From: Variovorax sp. ZS18.2.2
Lineage (GTDB): Bacteria > Pseudomonadota > Gammaproteobacteria > Burkholderiales > Burkholderiaceae_C
Assembly (NCBI RefSeq): GCF_024701975.1
Contig: NZ_JANLNM010000008.1
Location: 305,689 to 369,688, forward strand
DNA: 64,000 nt
Direction: 5' to 3'
Shown: positions 17,473 through 25,663 of the stretch, piece after piece
Layout: every line of letters begins with the position of its first letter
How positions within the stretch are numbered: position 1 is the stretch's first letter
The notes under the pieces: model-generated
The model's input: the letters and a program-made list of their open reading frames with translations, nothing else
Told to the model about the DNA's origin: nothing
Databases searched by the model: none
Program-made: the position numbers and the translations under genes

Positions 17473-18621
17473 TCACAGCGCCCGTGAAATCACCTCTTTC
17501 ATGATCTCGTTGGTGCCGCCGTAGATGCGCTGCACCCGCGCATCGGCGTACATGCGCGCAACCATGTATTCGTTCATGTAGCCGTAGCCGCCGAAGAGCT
17601 GCAGGCATTCGTCCATCACGCGGCCCTGCGCCTCGGTGCCCCAGAGCTTGGCCATGGAGGCGGTGGCGGTGTCGAGCCGGCCGGCGACGAGGTCTTCGAC
17701 GCAGCGGTCGATGAAGGCGCGGCCCACCTTGATCTGCGTGGCGATTTCGGCGAGCTTGAACTTGGTGTTCTGGAACTCGGCAATCGGCTTGCCGAAGGCC
17801 TTGCGGTCGCGCACGTAGTCGAGCGTGGCTTCGTAGGCACCCTCCATGGCGGCGAGCGCGGTCACGCCGATGATGGTGCGCTCGTAGGGCAGGTCGCTCA
17901 TCAACTGGAAGAAGCCCTGCCCCTCCTGGCCGCCGAGCAGCGCATCGGCGCTCACGCGCACATCGTCGAAGAAAAGCTCGGAGGTGTCCTGCGCCTTCAT
18001 GCCGATCTTGTCGAGCACGCGGCCCACGCGAAAGCCCTCGCAGCCTTCGGTCTCGACGATGAGGATCGAGGTGCCCTTGGCGCCTTGCGCCGGGTCGGTC
18101 TTGCACACCACCAGCACCAGGCCGGCGAGGTAGCCGTTGGTGATGAAGGTCTTCGATCCGTTGATGAGGTAGCCGCCGTCTTTTTTCTCGGCGCGGGTGC
18201 GCACGCCCTGCAGGTCGGAGCCGGCGCCGGGTTCGGTCATGGCGATGGCGCCGATCAGCTCGCCGCTCGCCATGCGGGGCAGGTAGCGCTGCTTCTGTTC
18301 CTCGGTGCCGTGGTTGAGGACGTAGTGCGCGACGATGGCGTGCACCGAGGTCGCCATGCCGGTGAGCCCGCGGCGCGACATCTCTTCGTACACCACGGCC
18401 TCGTGGCGGAAGTCGCCGCCGGCGCCGCCGTAGTCGTCGGGGATGTCGGCGCACAGGAGGCCGAGCGCGCCGGCCTTGCGCCAGACCTCGTGGCCGACGT
18501 GGCCGCGCTTGCGGGCCTCTTCATCGTGCGGGAGCACTTCGGTTTCGACGAAGCGCACCACGTTGTCGCGGTAGAGCTCGAGGTCTTCATCGCTCCAGGA
18601 GCGGCGGAAGTCGATGGGCAT
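17473..18621 (-). CDS. Acyl-CoA dehydrogenase
   Basis: A 382-aa FAD-dependent acyl-CoA dehydrogenase catalysing alpha,beta-desaturation of an acyl-CoA. Visible hallmarks are IAMTEPGAGSDLQG (FAD/substrate loop), FITNGYLA, RTIIGVTALAAMEGAYEATLDYVRDRKAFG, and the C-terminal QLFGGYGYMNEYMVARMYADARVQRIYGGTNEIMKEVI region, where the catalytic glutamate lies in YGGTNEI. It is preceded 37 nt upstream by a CaiB/BaiF gene on the same strand, suggesting an operon for branched or unusual acyl-CoA breakdown. Confidence 0.95.
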   Translation of the reverse strand: MPIDFRRSWSDEDLELYRDNVVRFVETEVLPHDEEARKRGHVGHEVWRKAGALGLLCADIPDDYGGAGGDFRHEAVVYEEMSRRGLTGMATSVHAIVAHYVLNHGTEEQKQRYLPRMASGELIGAIAMTEPGAGSDLQGVRTRAEKKDGGYLINGSKTFITNGYLAGLVLVVCKTDPAQGAKGTSILIVETEGCEGFRVGRVLDKIGMKAQDTSELFFDDVRVSADALLGGQEGQGFFQLMSDLPYERTIIGVTALAAMEGAYEATLDYVRDRKAFGKPIAEFQNTKFKLAEIATQIKVGRAFIDRCVEDLVAGRLDTATASMAKLWGTEAQGRVMDECLQLFGGYGYMNEYMVARMYADARVQRIYGGTNEIMKEVISRAL

Positions 18622-18658
18622 GGGAGTTTTCCTTTTTGGTTGTTTTGTGGAGGCGCGC

Positions 18659-19762
18659 TCAGCCAGCCGCGACGGGCGCGATCGTCGCGCCCCAGCGGCG
18701 CAGCATGGCCTCGCCGTTGTCGTGGGCGGTGGCGGGCGGCATCACGGGCGCGGTGCGGCTGAAGCGCGGCGCGGGCGCGGGCTGCACCACGCCGCCGACG
18801 TTCGCAAAGGTGCCGCGCGCCACGTTGTGCGGGTGCGCGGGGGCCTCGTCCCAGTCGAGCACGGGGGCGAAGCAGGCGTCGCTGCCTTCGAGCAGCACGC
18901 ACCATTCGTCGCGCGTGCGGGTGCGGAACAGGTCGGCCATGCGCAGCTTGAGCAGCGGCCAGCGGTCGGCGTCCATCTGCGCGTCGAAGGCGGTGTCGTC
19001 GGCGATGCCGCAGCGCTCGCGCAGCAGCGCATAGAACTGCGGCTCGATGGCGCCCACGGCCACGTACTTGCCATCGGCACAGGCATAGGTGTCGTAGAAG
19101 TGCGCGCCGCCGTCGAGCATGTTCTCGCCGCGCTGGTTGCTCCACATGCCGGCCGACTTGAAGCCGTACATCATCGAAGACAGCAGCGCCGCGCCGTCGG
19201 TCATCGCGGCATCGACCACCTGGCCCTGACCCGAGCCCTTGGCTTCATGCAGCGCGGCCAGGATGCCGAAGGCCAGCAGCATCGCGCCGCCGCCGAAGTC
19301 GCCCACGTAGTTGAGCGGCGGCACCGGCGGCTCGCCCGCGCGGCCGATGGCGTGCAGCGCGCCGCTGATGGCGATGTAGTTGATGTCGTGGCCCGCCGCA
19401 TGCGAAAGCGGGCCGTGCTGACCCCAGCCGGTCATGCGGCCGTAGACCAGACGCGGGTTGCGCGCATGGCACTCTGCCGGGCCGAGGCCCAGGCGCTCCA
19501 TCACGCCGGGACGAAAGCCTTCGATGAGCACGTCGGCCTTGGCGATGGCGTCGAGCACGTTCTCGGCCGCGCCTTCCGCGCGCAGGTCGATCTGCAGCGT
19601 GCTGCGACCGCGCGCGAGGATGTCGTAGGGCGCGGTGCGCGTGCCGGGGCGCTCGATGCGGACGACCTCCGCGCCCATGTCGGCGAAGAGCATCGCGCAG
19701 AACGGGCCGGGGCCGATGCCCGCCATCTCGATCACCCGAAGGCCTTGCAATGGACCTGCCAT
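18659..19762 (-). CDS. CaiB/BaiF family CoA-transferase, alpha-methylacyl-CoA racemase-like
   Basis: A 367-aa class III CoA-transferase-fold protein. The N-terminal GLRVIEMAGIGPGPFCAMLFADMGAEVVRIERPG and GRSTLQIDLR are typical of alpha-methylacyl-CoA racemases; AGHDINYIAISG carries the His/Asp seen in that group. Racemases of this type convert 2R- to 2S-methylacyl-CoA so that acyl-CoA dehydrogenase can act, matching the gene immediately downstream. ATG 19762 is preceded by AAAGGAGAC. Confidence 0.9.
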   Translation of the reverse strand: MAGPLQGLRVIEMAGIGPGPFCAMLFADMGAEVVRIERPGTRTAPYDILARGRSTLQIDLRAEGAAENVLDAIAKADVLIEGFRPGVMERLGLGPAECHARNPRLVYGRMTGWGQHGPLSHAAGHDINYIAISGALHAIGRAGEPPVPPLNYVGDFGGGAMLLAFGILAALHEAKGSGQGQVVDAAMTDGAALLSSMMYGFKSAGMWSNQRGENMLDGGAHFYDTYACADGKYVAVGAIEPQFYALLRERCGIADDTAFDAQMDADRWPLLKLRMADLFRTRTRDEWCVLLEGSDACFAPVLDWDEAPAHPHNVARGTFANVGGVVQPAPAPRFSRTAPVMPPATAHDNGEAMLRRWGATIAPVAAG

Positions 19763-19912
19763 GGTCTGTCTCCTTTGTTGGGAGGCATCTTGGCGCGGGG
19801 GCGGTGGGGGTGCATCGTCCAAAGCGACGAATGCGGGGTGCTGTCTCCTTCTTTCTATAGGGCGGTGGCGTGCAGCTTCGCCGCGCGCCGCGGCTGAATT
19901 CGTCTCGCCAGC

Positions 19913-19974
19913 TCAGGCGGCGACTGCTTCGCGCGCCCGCGTCGCCTTCGAGGGCACCGGCATGTGCTCAGCCC
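19913..19974 (-). repeat. Left flank copy of metallophosphoesterase 3' end (direct repeat of 28437-28498)
   Basis: Read on the minus strand this segment encodes AEHMPVPSKATRAREAVAA-stop, matching the C-terminus AEHMPVPSKVMPAREAIAS-stop of the intact phosphoesterase at 28437-29306. At DNA level 51 of 62 positions agree, with a 17-nt identical core (GGCACCGGCATGTGCTC). Both copies are in the same orientation and bracket the type VI island, so this is a gene fragment or a target-site-like duplication. Confidence 0.7.
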
Positions 19975-20020
19975 GCGCCTCTGCGCCACTTGTCGTGCTT
20001 CTTGATGATCTGGTTCGCGC

Positions 20021-20788
20021 TCATTGAAACAGCGCCTGCGCAGTGTCCGCCAGCTCGCCGGGCAGCACTTGGCCCCACAGCAAGCTCTCGATCACGTTCC
20101 AATGCGCCCGGTGCATGCCGTCGCCCCGGCAAGAACGCACCGTTGAAAAGAGGGTATGACGGATGTCGTCGAGAACGCGCTTGCCATTGGTGGCTCTGCG
20201 ATACGCGCCTTCGAACCCCAGTGCGATGACGATCAGCAGCAGCTCCAGCACGTCGACGTGTTCGGCTGGTCTCTTGAGCAGGTTCGCCATGAACTTGAAA
20301 ACGTTCTCGCCGCCTCTGCCGTCGCCATGAAACTGAACCGCCAGCAGTCGTCCGGTCCAGGTGTTGACGCCAGTGGTGGCGTCTGTCGCCCAGACGGACA
20401 GGCCCGCCGCTTCATCGAGCGCGGTGCACAGCATGTAGCTCGCGCCGGTGATGTACTCCTTGCGGATAAAAGCATCCGCGCACACGGACTGGAAGCTGCC
20501 GACCTCGCGCACCAGATCGCGGTGCAAGGTACCGGCGTGCGCTGCGTCGAACTGCCTGGCCATGTGAACCAGGGCCAGCAGCAGCGGCCGGGCCGCCTCG
20601 ATCAGAGGGACGCGGGCAGCCTGAACGGCCACCAAACGGTCGGGCTGAGGGGACTGGCGGGAGAGGATCTGTTCACTCGTCAGGAGAGGCTTGGGCTGGG
20701 GCTTGGGAGCGCCTGCTGCGGCAAGGCGCTGGGCGGCCTGCTCGAAGTGGTTGTAAGCAGCGAGCGCGAACTCTTTGCGAAGCGGCAT
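20021..20788 (-). CDS. DotU/TssL-like type VI secretion protein lacking the C-terminal anchor
   Basis: A 255-aa protein matching the cytoplasmic domain of TssL/DotU: AARPLLLALVHMARQF, YMLCTALDEAAGLSVWA, GRGGENVFKFMANLLKRP, and HVDVLELLLIVIALGFEGAYR. Canonical TssL ends with a transmembrane helix that anchors it in the T6SS membrane complex; none is seen here, as the chain stops at ALFQ soon after the soluble domain. It is the last gene of a vgrG-effector operon with no other structural T6SS genes, so an adaptor or immunity-related role is possible. The start overlaps the upstream stop (ATGA). Confidence 0.72.
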   Translation of the reverse strand: MPLRKEFALAAYNHFEQAAQRLAAAGAPKPQPKPLLTSEQILSRQSPQPDRLVAVQAARVPLIEAARPLLLALVHMARQFDAAHAGTLHRDLVREVGSFQSVCADAFIRKEYITGASYMLCTALDEAAGLSVWATDATTGVNTWTGRLLAVQFHGDGRGGENVFKFMANLLKRPAEHVDVLELLLIVIALGFEGAYRRATNGKRVLDDIRHTLFSTVRSCRGDGMHRAHWNVIESLLWGQVLPGELADTAQALFQ

Positions 20789-21906
20789 CAATCCCTCCGC
20801 GCCTGCGCTGCAGCCAATGCCTCGGCGGTGCCATAGCGCTCCATCAATTCCACTTCTTCGTCCTTGCTCAACTGCCCCCTGGCGCGGTAGACCAGCGCCG
20901 TCATCACGGCCCCCGTTTGCACGGGTCTGTCCTCGGGCTCGCCCATGCCGCTGTCGCTTTGCCATTCCTTTGGGAAACGCGGCCAACTGCAAGTGATCTG
21001 GCTGCTCATGTGAAAGAAGGTTTCCATGAAGCCGGGTCTGCACTCCTGCCTGTACTGGCGGCTGCTGGGCAGACCGCAGTAGGTGGTGTAGTCCGGGTGC
21101 AGGTAGCGCGCGATGCCTTTAAAGTTAGCTGGTGCATCGGGCGGAATGCGGTCGATGGTGGGCCCGGTTTCCATGTATTGGCGGATGTATTCCCACAAGT
21201 GGGCTGCGCCGCTGGGACCGGTGACGGCGGGGCCTGCGAACAGGCAGTCTTCGCCTTGGGCCGTAGGGTCGGTTGCGTCGAAAGGCGGGTGGTACAGGGC
21301 CAGGGCCTTGATGGTCTGCTTGGCTCCAGCGCTGGTGCCCTCGGGCTCGAACAGTGCGACCAGTCGATCCCACTCGAACACCGCGTTGCCTCCGCAGTAC
21401 TTGGGACGCAGCACATACACCTTGCGTGTGAGCCGATTGAAGCGGATGCGACCTCGTGCAAAAGTGAAGAAGCAGGTGCGCATGCCCATGTAGTAGAACC
21501 AAGCGAAGATCATGAAGGCGGAGGCTGCGGCCATGGGAAATAGCAGAAGCCAGCCAAGCCAAAGAATAGTATTCGGGACCTCATCGCCGATAACAAAGAA
21601 AAAAATGATTTCCCCGAAGAGAAGCGGATGTACCGCAAGCCCGTACCACATCCAAACAATAAGCAGCGCTGGCAAGATCACATAGGGATTCCCAATCCCT
21701 GCGCGCCACTGCAAATTCCACCCGGAATTGCACAACTCCAGATAGGCCTCGTTCTGCGCGAAGGCAGAGCCATTGGGGATCGTGACTCCCCTTGCGCCTG
21801 AGCGGTTGATCGGCCATTGCTTCTGGCCTTCAAGGTTGATATGGGCCCGGCCCTTCTCGATGGATTTTTTTCGTGCTACCGCGTAGCTGTTTTCTCGAAC
21901 GAACAT
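20788..21906 (-). CDS. DUF6708-like membrane protein of the VasX-type effector cluster
   Basis: A 372-aa protein with three or four hydrophobic segments between about residues 70 and 155 (NPYVILPALLIVWMWYGLAV, FGEIIFFFVIGD, LGWLLLFPMAAASAFMIFAW) followed by a soluble domain containing FTFARGRIRFNRLTRKVYVLRP. Proteins of this layout sit next to VasX/BTH_I2691-type effectors and are annotated DUF6708. Membrane location beside a pore former fits an immunity or effector-associated function, which is inference. Base composition is visibly more AT-rich than in the surrounding chromosome. Confidence 0.65.
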   Translation of the reverse strand: MFVRENSYAVARKKSIEKGRAHINLEGQKQWPINRSGARGVTIPNGSAFAQNEAYLELCNSGWNLQWRAGIGNPYVILPALLIVWMWYGLAVHPLLFGEIIFFFVIGDEVPNTILWLGWLLLFPMAAASAFMIFAWFYYMGMRTCFFTFARGRIRFNRLTRKVYVLRPKYCGGNAVFEWDRLVALFEPEGTSAGAKQTIKALALYHPPFDATDPTAQGEDCLFAGPAVTGPSGAAHLWEYIRQYMETGPTIDRIPPDAPANFKGIARYLHPDYTTYCGLPSSRQYRQECRPGFMETFFHMSSQITCSWPRFPKEWQSDSGMGEPEDRPVQTGAVMTALVYRARGQLSKDEEVELMERYGTAEALAAAQARRD

Positions 21907-21916
21907 GGGTTTTTAC

Positions 21917-24586
21917 TCAAACAGATTGCAATTCACTCTTGGCATTGGCGAACTCTTGCAGCGTATCCCGCAAGTTGTCGTGTATTGGCTTCTTGCCCTT
22001 GCGTTGTTTGTTCAGGGGAATATCGCGCAGCCAGGTGATCCACTTTTCCTCACTCAATAGCAGCACGAAAATCGTGCTGCCAATTGCTAACACCGCGCCC
22101 GCCAAGCCCAAGGTCGCCGCGGCCGCGGCCCAGGCGCTGCTTTCAACACCAAAAATCGCCGCGCCAGTGCCTAGGATGGTGAAGATGGTTCCAGCAACGC
22201 TTGCCACTTGCGCAGCAAACAGGCCGCTACTGCCTCGCTGGTACGACTTCCACGCATCCACCCCATCCAACACCACCGAAAACATCGCCGCCGGCCCCAG
22301 GAACTTGAACGCCGTCATCCGCAGGCTCTTGAGATGAAGCGCCTTGATGCTGTCCAACCCTTCGATAAGTGCCGGGTACTTGTAGGCGTCGTACCCCTTC
22401 ACCCCCTTGTAGATCGTTTCGTCATACGCCTTGGCGCGCCAGTCATACAGGCTGCCGATGCCTTGCAGCAATTGGCCCGAAAGATCAAAGGCGCTGCGCG
22501 CATCGAGCTTGGTGCCCAGCTGATTGCCCTTGATGATGGCGGCGCCCAGGTCCATCAGCGCACCCAACATCGCGGTACGTGTGCCAGGGGCCGCACTGCG
22601 TGCGCGCTCCAGCGCCGCGACCTTACCGGCGCGGGTGGCCGGATCGGCAATGGACTCCAGCTTCTTGGCGCGCAGCGCAATGCGCTTGGCGTTCTCCGCA
22701 ACGTCGCTCTGCAGTTGCGCCACCGCTTTGTGCACGGTGCTGCCCAGGGTGCTCATGCCGGCCAAGGCCAAGTGCTGCACCATCCGTGCCTCCAGTTGCG
22801 ACGCTTTCCAGCCGCTGATGCCGGTCGCGGCGCGCGCCGAGAGCAGGGAGAACACGTGGCCGACCCAGGCCGCCTTGCGCAGCATCGCAGGCGCGTCGGG
22901 GTTTTGCGCTTCTTCAATGAAGCCCAGTGCCTTGTCGCCCAAGGCCAGGCGCCCCGCCATCAATTTAAGGTTTGTCGCCAATGTGTCGGCCATGGCGGCT
23001 TCGGGCTCGGCCGCCGGAGTCACCACAACCGGGGGCTTGGCGTTTTCCAGGCTCTTGTAGGCCGCCTGAAGGGTGACGCTGTTGAAGCACAGCAGGCGCG
23101 ACAGCAGGCTGCCGCCCCACGGATTCATTGCCAGCAGCGCCTGACGGCCGGCCTCATGCGTTTCCAGGCCTGCCAGGCACTGAGCGAGCTGCAGGCTCAA
23201 TGCGGCGCCGCCGCCGGGTTTGTCGATCTTGCCGTCCTGATTGCTGAAACGGCCCAGGGCCGCGAGCAACAGGCTGCCGAACACCCATTTGCTCTGATCG
23301 CGACCCAGTGCCGCCACTCTGTCTTGCGCTTGCCCCTGCCGTACCTTTTGCTCCTGCAGGATGTCACGTGCCGCGGCCTGGTCGAACCATTGGCTGCAGG
23401 TGCTCTGCACGGCTGACTGGGCGTTGCTCAGTTCGCGCTGGTAGTTGGCCGTGCGCGCTGCGGTCCGGCGTGCACTTTCCTTGGCGGCCTCCAAGGGGTC
23501 GCGCGGCAGCGGCGCATGGATGCGTGCCGACTCCGCGAAGCCCCGGTCAACGCGCGCGACGGCGCCTTGTTGCGCGAGTGCGATCAACCCCTGCGCCCCG
23601 ACGGCCGTCTGAAACACCCATTCGTTGCTCACGTCCTTGTGATGCCCCGTGGCACTGGACGCCTGCCAATGGCTATAGACGATTTGCGCTTCGGCCTGCA
23701 GGTGTCCCAGCTCTTGCGCAATGCCGATGGCGTCATCGCATGCGACGACCGCTCCACCCTTGTCGGTCAGGAATTTGGCAATGTTTTGCAGGCGCTTGCC
23801 GTGTGCGCCGGCGTAGTCGAGCTGTTTGACCAGCGAGGTTTCTTCAACTGTGATTTTTCCGGCGTGTTCGCCCGTGATCAGATAGTGATCCCTCTCCACA
23901 AAGCGCTTGTTCTCATAGTCGCCCCACCCACGCTCCATCGCATTGCTGCCCATCAGGCCGTACAACTGGGGCTCCAGCGCATCGCGCACGGCTTCGTCCT
24001 TCAGCGCTTTGAATTCGGCCACGCTCCAGCCATTGGGGTCCGGGCGGGGCACCGCGGTGTCGGGCGCGGCCTTGCTGCCGTTGGCCCAGCTGGCTACGTC
24101 GAAGCTTTGTGTGTACTTGTCCAGGTCGCTGTCGATGACCTTGCTCAAGTGATCGGGGTCCATCGGGTCGGGGTGGAACAGGTAGTTCAGCTTCGTGACA
24201 TCCTTGGCGCCCTTGATCCATACAAGGCTTCTGTTGGCACCCCATTCCTGCGGACTGCAAGCGGCAAGGCCTTCGGCTTCTTTGGGGTGATCGACGTCGA
24301 ATCGGGTCAGGTAGCCATGCGAATGCACGGCGTAGCCGAACCATGCAGGGCGCCGGCAGTTGGTTTCGATCCGGATGTACAAGTAACCCGCGCGCAGCAT
24401 GCGCACGTTGTATTTCGCGGTCTGGAGCGCAACGCCGCCTGGCTGGTTTTTTAGATTTCCACCGGGCTTGAGCTTGTCCAGCGCCGCCGCGCCTTTGTCG
24501 GTGGCGCTGTAGGCTGCGCCGTAGCGCGTGAACAGAATCGGCAGTCCGGTTTGGGCGCATTGATCGCAGGGGTTCTTGCAGGCCAT
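21917..24586 (-). CDS. VasX/BTH_I2691-type pore-forming T6SS effector
   Basis: An 889-aa putative antibacterial effector delivered by VgrG. The N-terminus CKNPCDQCAQTGLPILFTRY (Cys3, Cys7, Cys10) is the VasX N-terminal signature. A long helical middle follows. Near the C-terminus (about residues 785-845) lie two to three hydrophobic helices (LFAAQVASVAGTIFTILGTG; AAAATLGLAGAVLAIGSTIF), as in colicin-like pore formers. It is preceded by a DUF4123 adaptor and a VgrG, the normal delivery cassette, and followed by a membrane protein that may give immunity. Pore formation is inferred from family and topology. Confidence 0.8.
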   Translation of the reverse strand: MACKNPCDQCAQTGLPILFTRYGAAYSATDKGAAALDKLKPGGNLKNQPGGVALQTAKYNVRMLRAGYLYIRIETNCRRPAWFGYAVHSHGYLTRFDVDHPKEAEGLAACSPQEWGANRSLVWIKGAKDVTKLNYLFHPDPMDPDHLSKVIDSDLDKYTQSFDVASWANGSKAAPDTAVPRPDPNGWSVAEFKALKDEAVRDALEPQLYGLMGSNAMERGWGDYENKRFVERDHYLITGEHAGKITVEETSLVKQLDYAGAHGKRLQNIAKFLTDKGGAVVACDDAIGIAQELGHLQAEAQIVYSHWQASSATGHHKDVSNEWVFQTAVGAQGLIALAQQGAVARVDRGFAESARIHAPLPRDPLEAAKESARRTAARTANYQRELSNAQSAVQSTCSQWFDQAAARDILQEQKVRQGQAQDRVAALGRDQSKWVFGSLLLAALGRFSNQDGKIDKPGGGAALSLQLAQCLAGLETHEAGRQALLAMNPWGGSLLSRLLCFNSVTLQAAYKSLENAKPPVVVTPAAEPEAAMADTLATNLKLMAGRLALGDKALGFIEEAQNPDAPAMLRKAAWVGHVFSLLSARAATGISGWKASQLEARMVQHLALAGMSTLGSTVHKAVAQLQSDVAENAKRIALRAKKLESIADPATRAGKVAALERARSAAPGTRTAMLGALMDLGAAIIKGNQLGTKLDARSAFDLSGQLLQGIGSLYDWRAKAYDETIYKGVKGYDAYKYPALIEGLDSIKALHLKSLRMTAFKFLGPAAMFSVVLDGVDAWKSYQRGSSGLFAAQVASVAGTIFTILGTGAAIFGVESSAWAAAAATLGLAGAVLAIGSTIFVLLLSEEKWITWLRDIPLNKQRKGKKPIHDNLRDTLQEFANAKSELQSV

Positions 24587-24589
24587 GGC

Positions 24590-25663
24590 TTATCTTTTTT
24601 GAGGCTGGATGATCTGGTTCAGAACCATCGAAAAACTGGCATCGGGCCGATCGCGCAGTTGGTCTTCGATCCGGCTCAAGGTCGGTGCCAGATGCGGCAG
24701 GCGCCAGTCGATGGCGCGCGCAGGGCCTTCTTTGGGGGCATGCATCCAGGTGATCCAGACATAGTCTTCAAGATCAAGGCCTTTCAGATCCATGCGCGCG
24801 GCATCGACCAGCATTTGCTGCAGGCTGTCTGGATCAGGCTGGGCCTCGGGCGGTATGTCGTGCCTGGCATAGCTGCGCCAGATCGAGTTGGCATCCGGCG
24901 AGACACCCGAGAGAAACCATTGCGTTTCGTCGAACAGATCGCGCGGCGATCCGCCCGCCTGCGTTCCGTAGGGAAGCACCGGCGCCTTGGCACAAAACCA
25001 TTGGGCAGGCTCAGGCCTGCCGCTGAACGGCCCCCAGGGTTGCATCAGCGACCACCATTGCGTGACCGGGCCAAGCCACCGGCTTTGCTGCAAGGGACTC
25101 AGCGCGGGCCAGACACGCTGCATGACGCGCGAGTCCTGATAGCGAAACAGCACGCTCTCTTCTTTGTAGGGAGGCCGCTGGTCGCCCAGGCCAACCCAAT
25201 GCCGGGTGATGGCCTGCGCCGATTCATGGCTGATGACCACACCGCAGAAGTCCTGTTTGGTGACGCGCTCGTTCACCTGCTGCGAAGCGAACTTCAGGCA
25301 ATGCGCCAACCATGCGAGCAGGTCTCGAGTCTTGAATCCCGGGACGGGGACAACCAACTCCTCGGGCAACTCCAGCAGGCAGGGTGCGCGCTCTTCGCGG
25401 TATTCGAAGCAGCTGTCGGGCACGCTGACGCGGTCGCGCGCCCATTGGGGAAATTGCTCGCACAGTTCTTGCGCCAGTGGGTTTCCGTCCCAGCGGTTGA
25501 ACAACAGGTAGGCCCGCTGGGGAAGCGGCTCTTTTCTGCTCCTGGATGTGTCTTCGGACGCCTTGGGCGAAAGCGCGGTCAGAGCACCCCAGCCCTGCAT
25601 CAGCGCATCGATCAGTTTTTCGCTGTGGGCCTTTTGCCCTTCTGCATCAGCGTCGCCGATCAT
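24590..25663 (-). CDS. DUF4123 T6SS effector adaptor/chaperone
   Basis: A 357-aa protein located between vgrG and the effector, where DUF4123 (Tap/TEC) chaperones load effectors onto the VgrG spike. The N-terminal part carries the family pattern KLIDALMQGW...AYLLFNRWDGNPL and PCLLELPEE. No membrane segment is present. Its ATG overlaps the vgrG stop codon (ATGA) and its stop lies 3 nt before the effector ATG, so spike, adaptor and effector are coupled. Confidence 0.8.
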   Translation of the reverse strand: MIGDADAEGQKAHSEKLIDALMQGWGALTALSPKASEDTSRSRKEPLPQRAYLLFNRWDGNPLAQELCEQFPQWARDRVSVPDSCFEYREERAPCLLELPEELVVPVPGFKTRDLLAWLAHCLKFASQQVNERVTKQDFCGVVISHESAQAITRHWVGLGDQRPPYKEESVLFRYQDSRVMQRVWPALSPLQQSRWLGPVTQWWSLMQPWGPFSGRPEPAQWFCAKAPVLPYGTQAGGSPRDLFDETQWFLSGVSPDANSIWRSYARHDIPPEAQPDPDSLQQMLVDAARMDLKGLDLEDYVWITWMHAPKEGPARAIDWRLPHLAPTLSRIEDQLRDRPDASFSMVLNQIIQPQKR

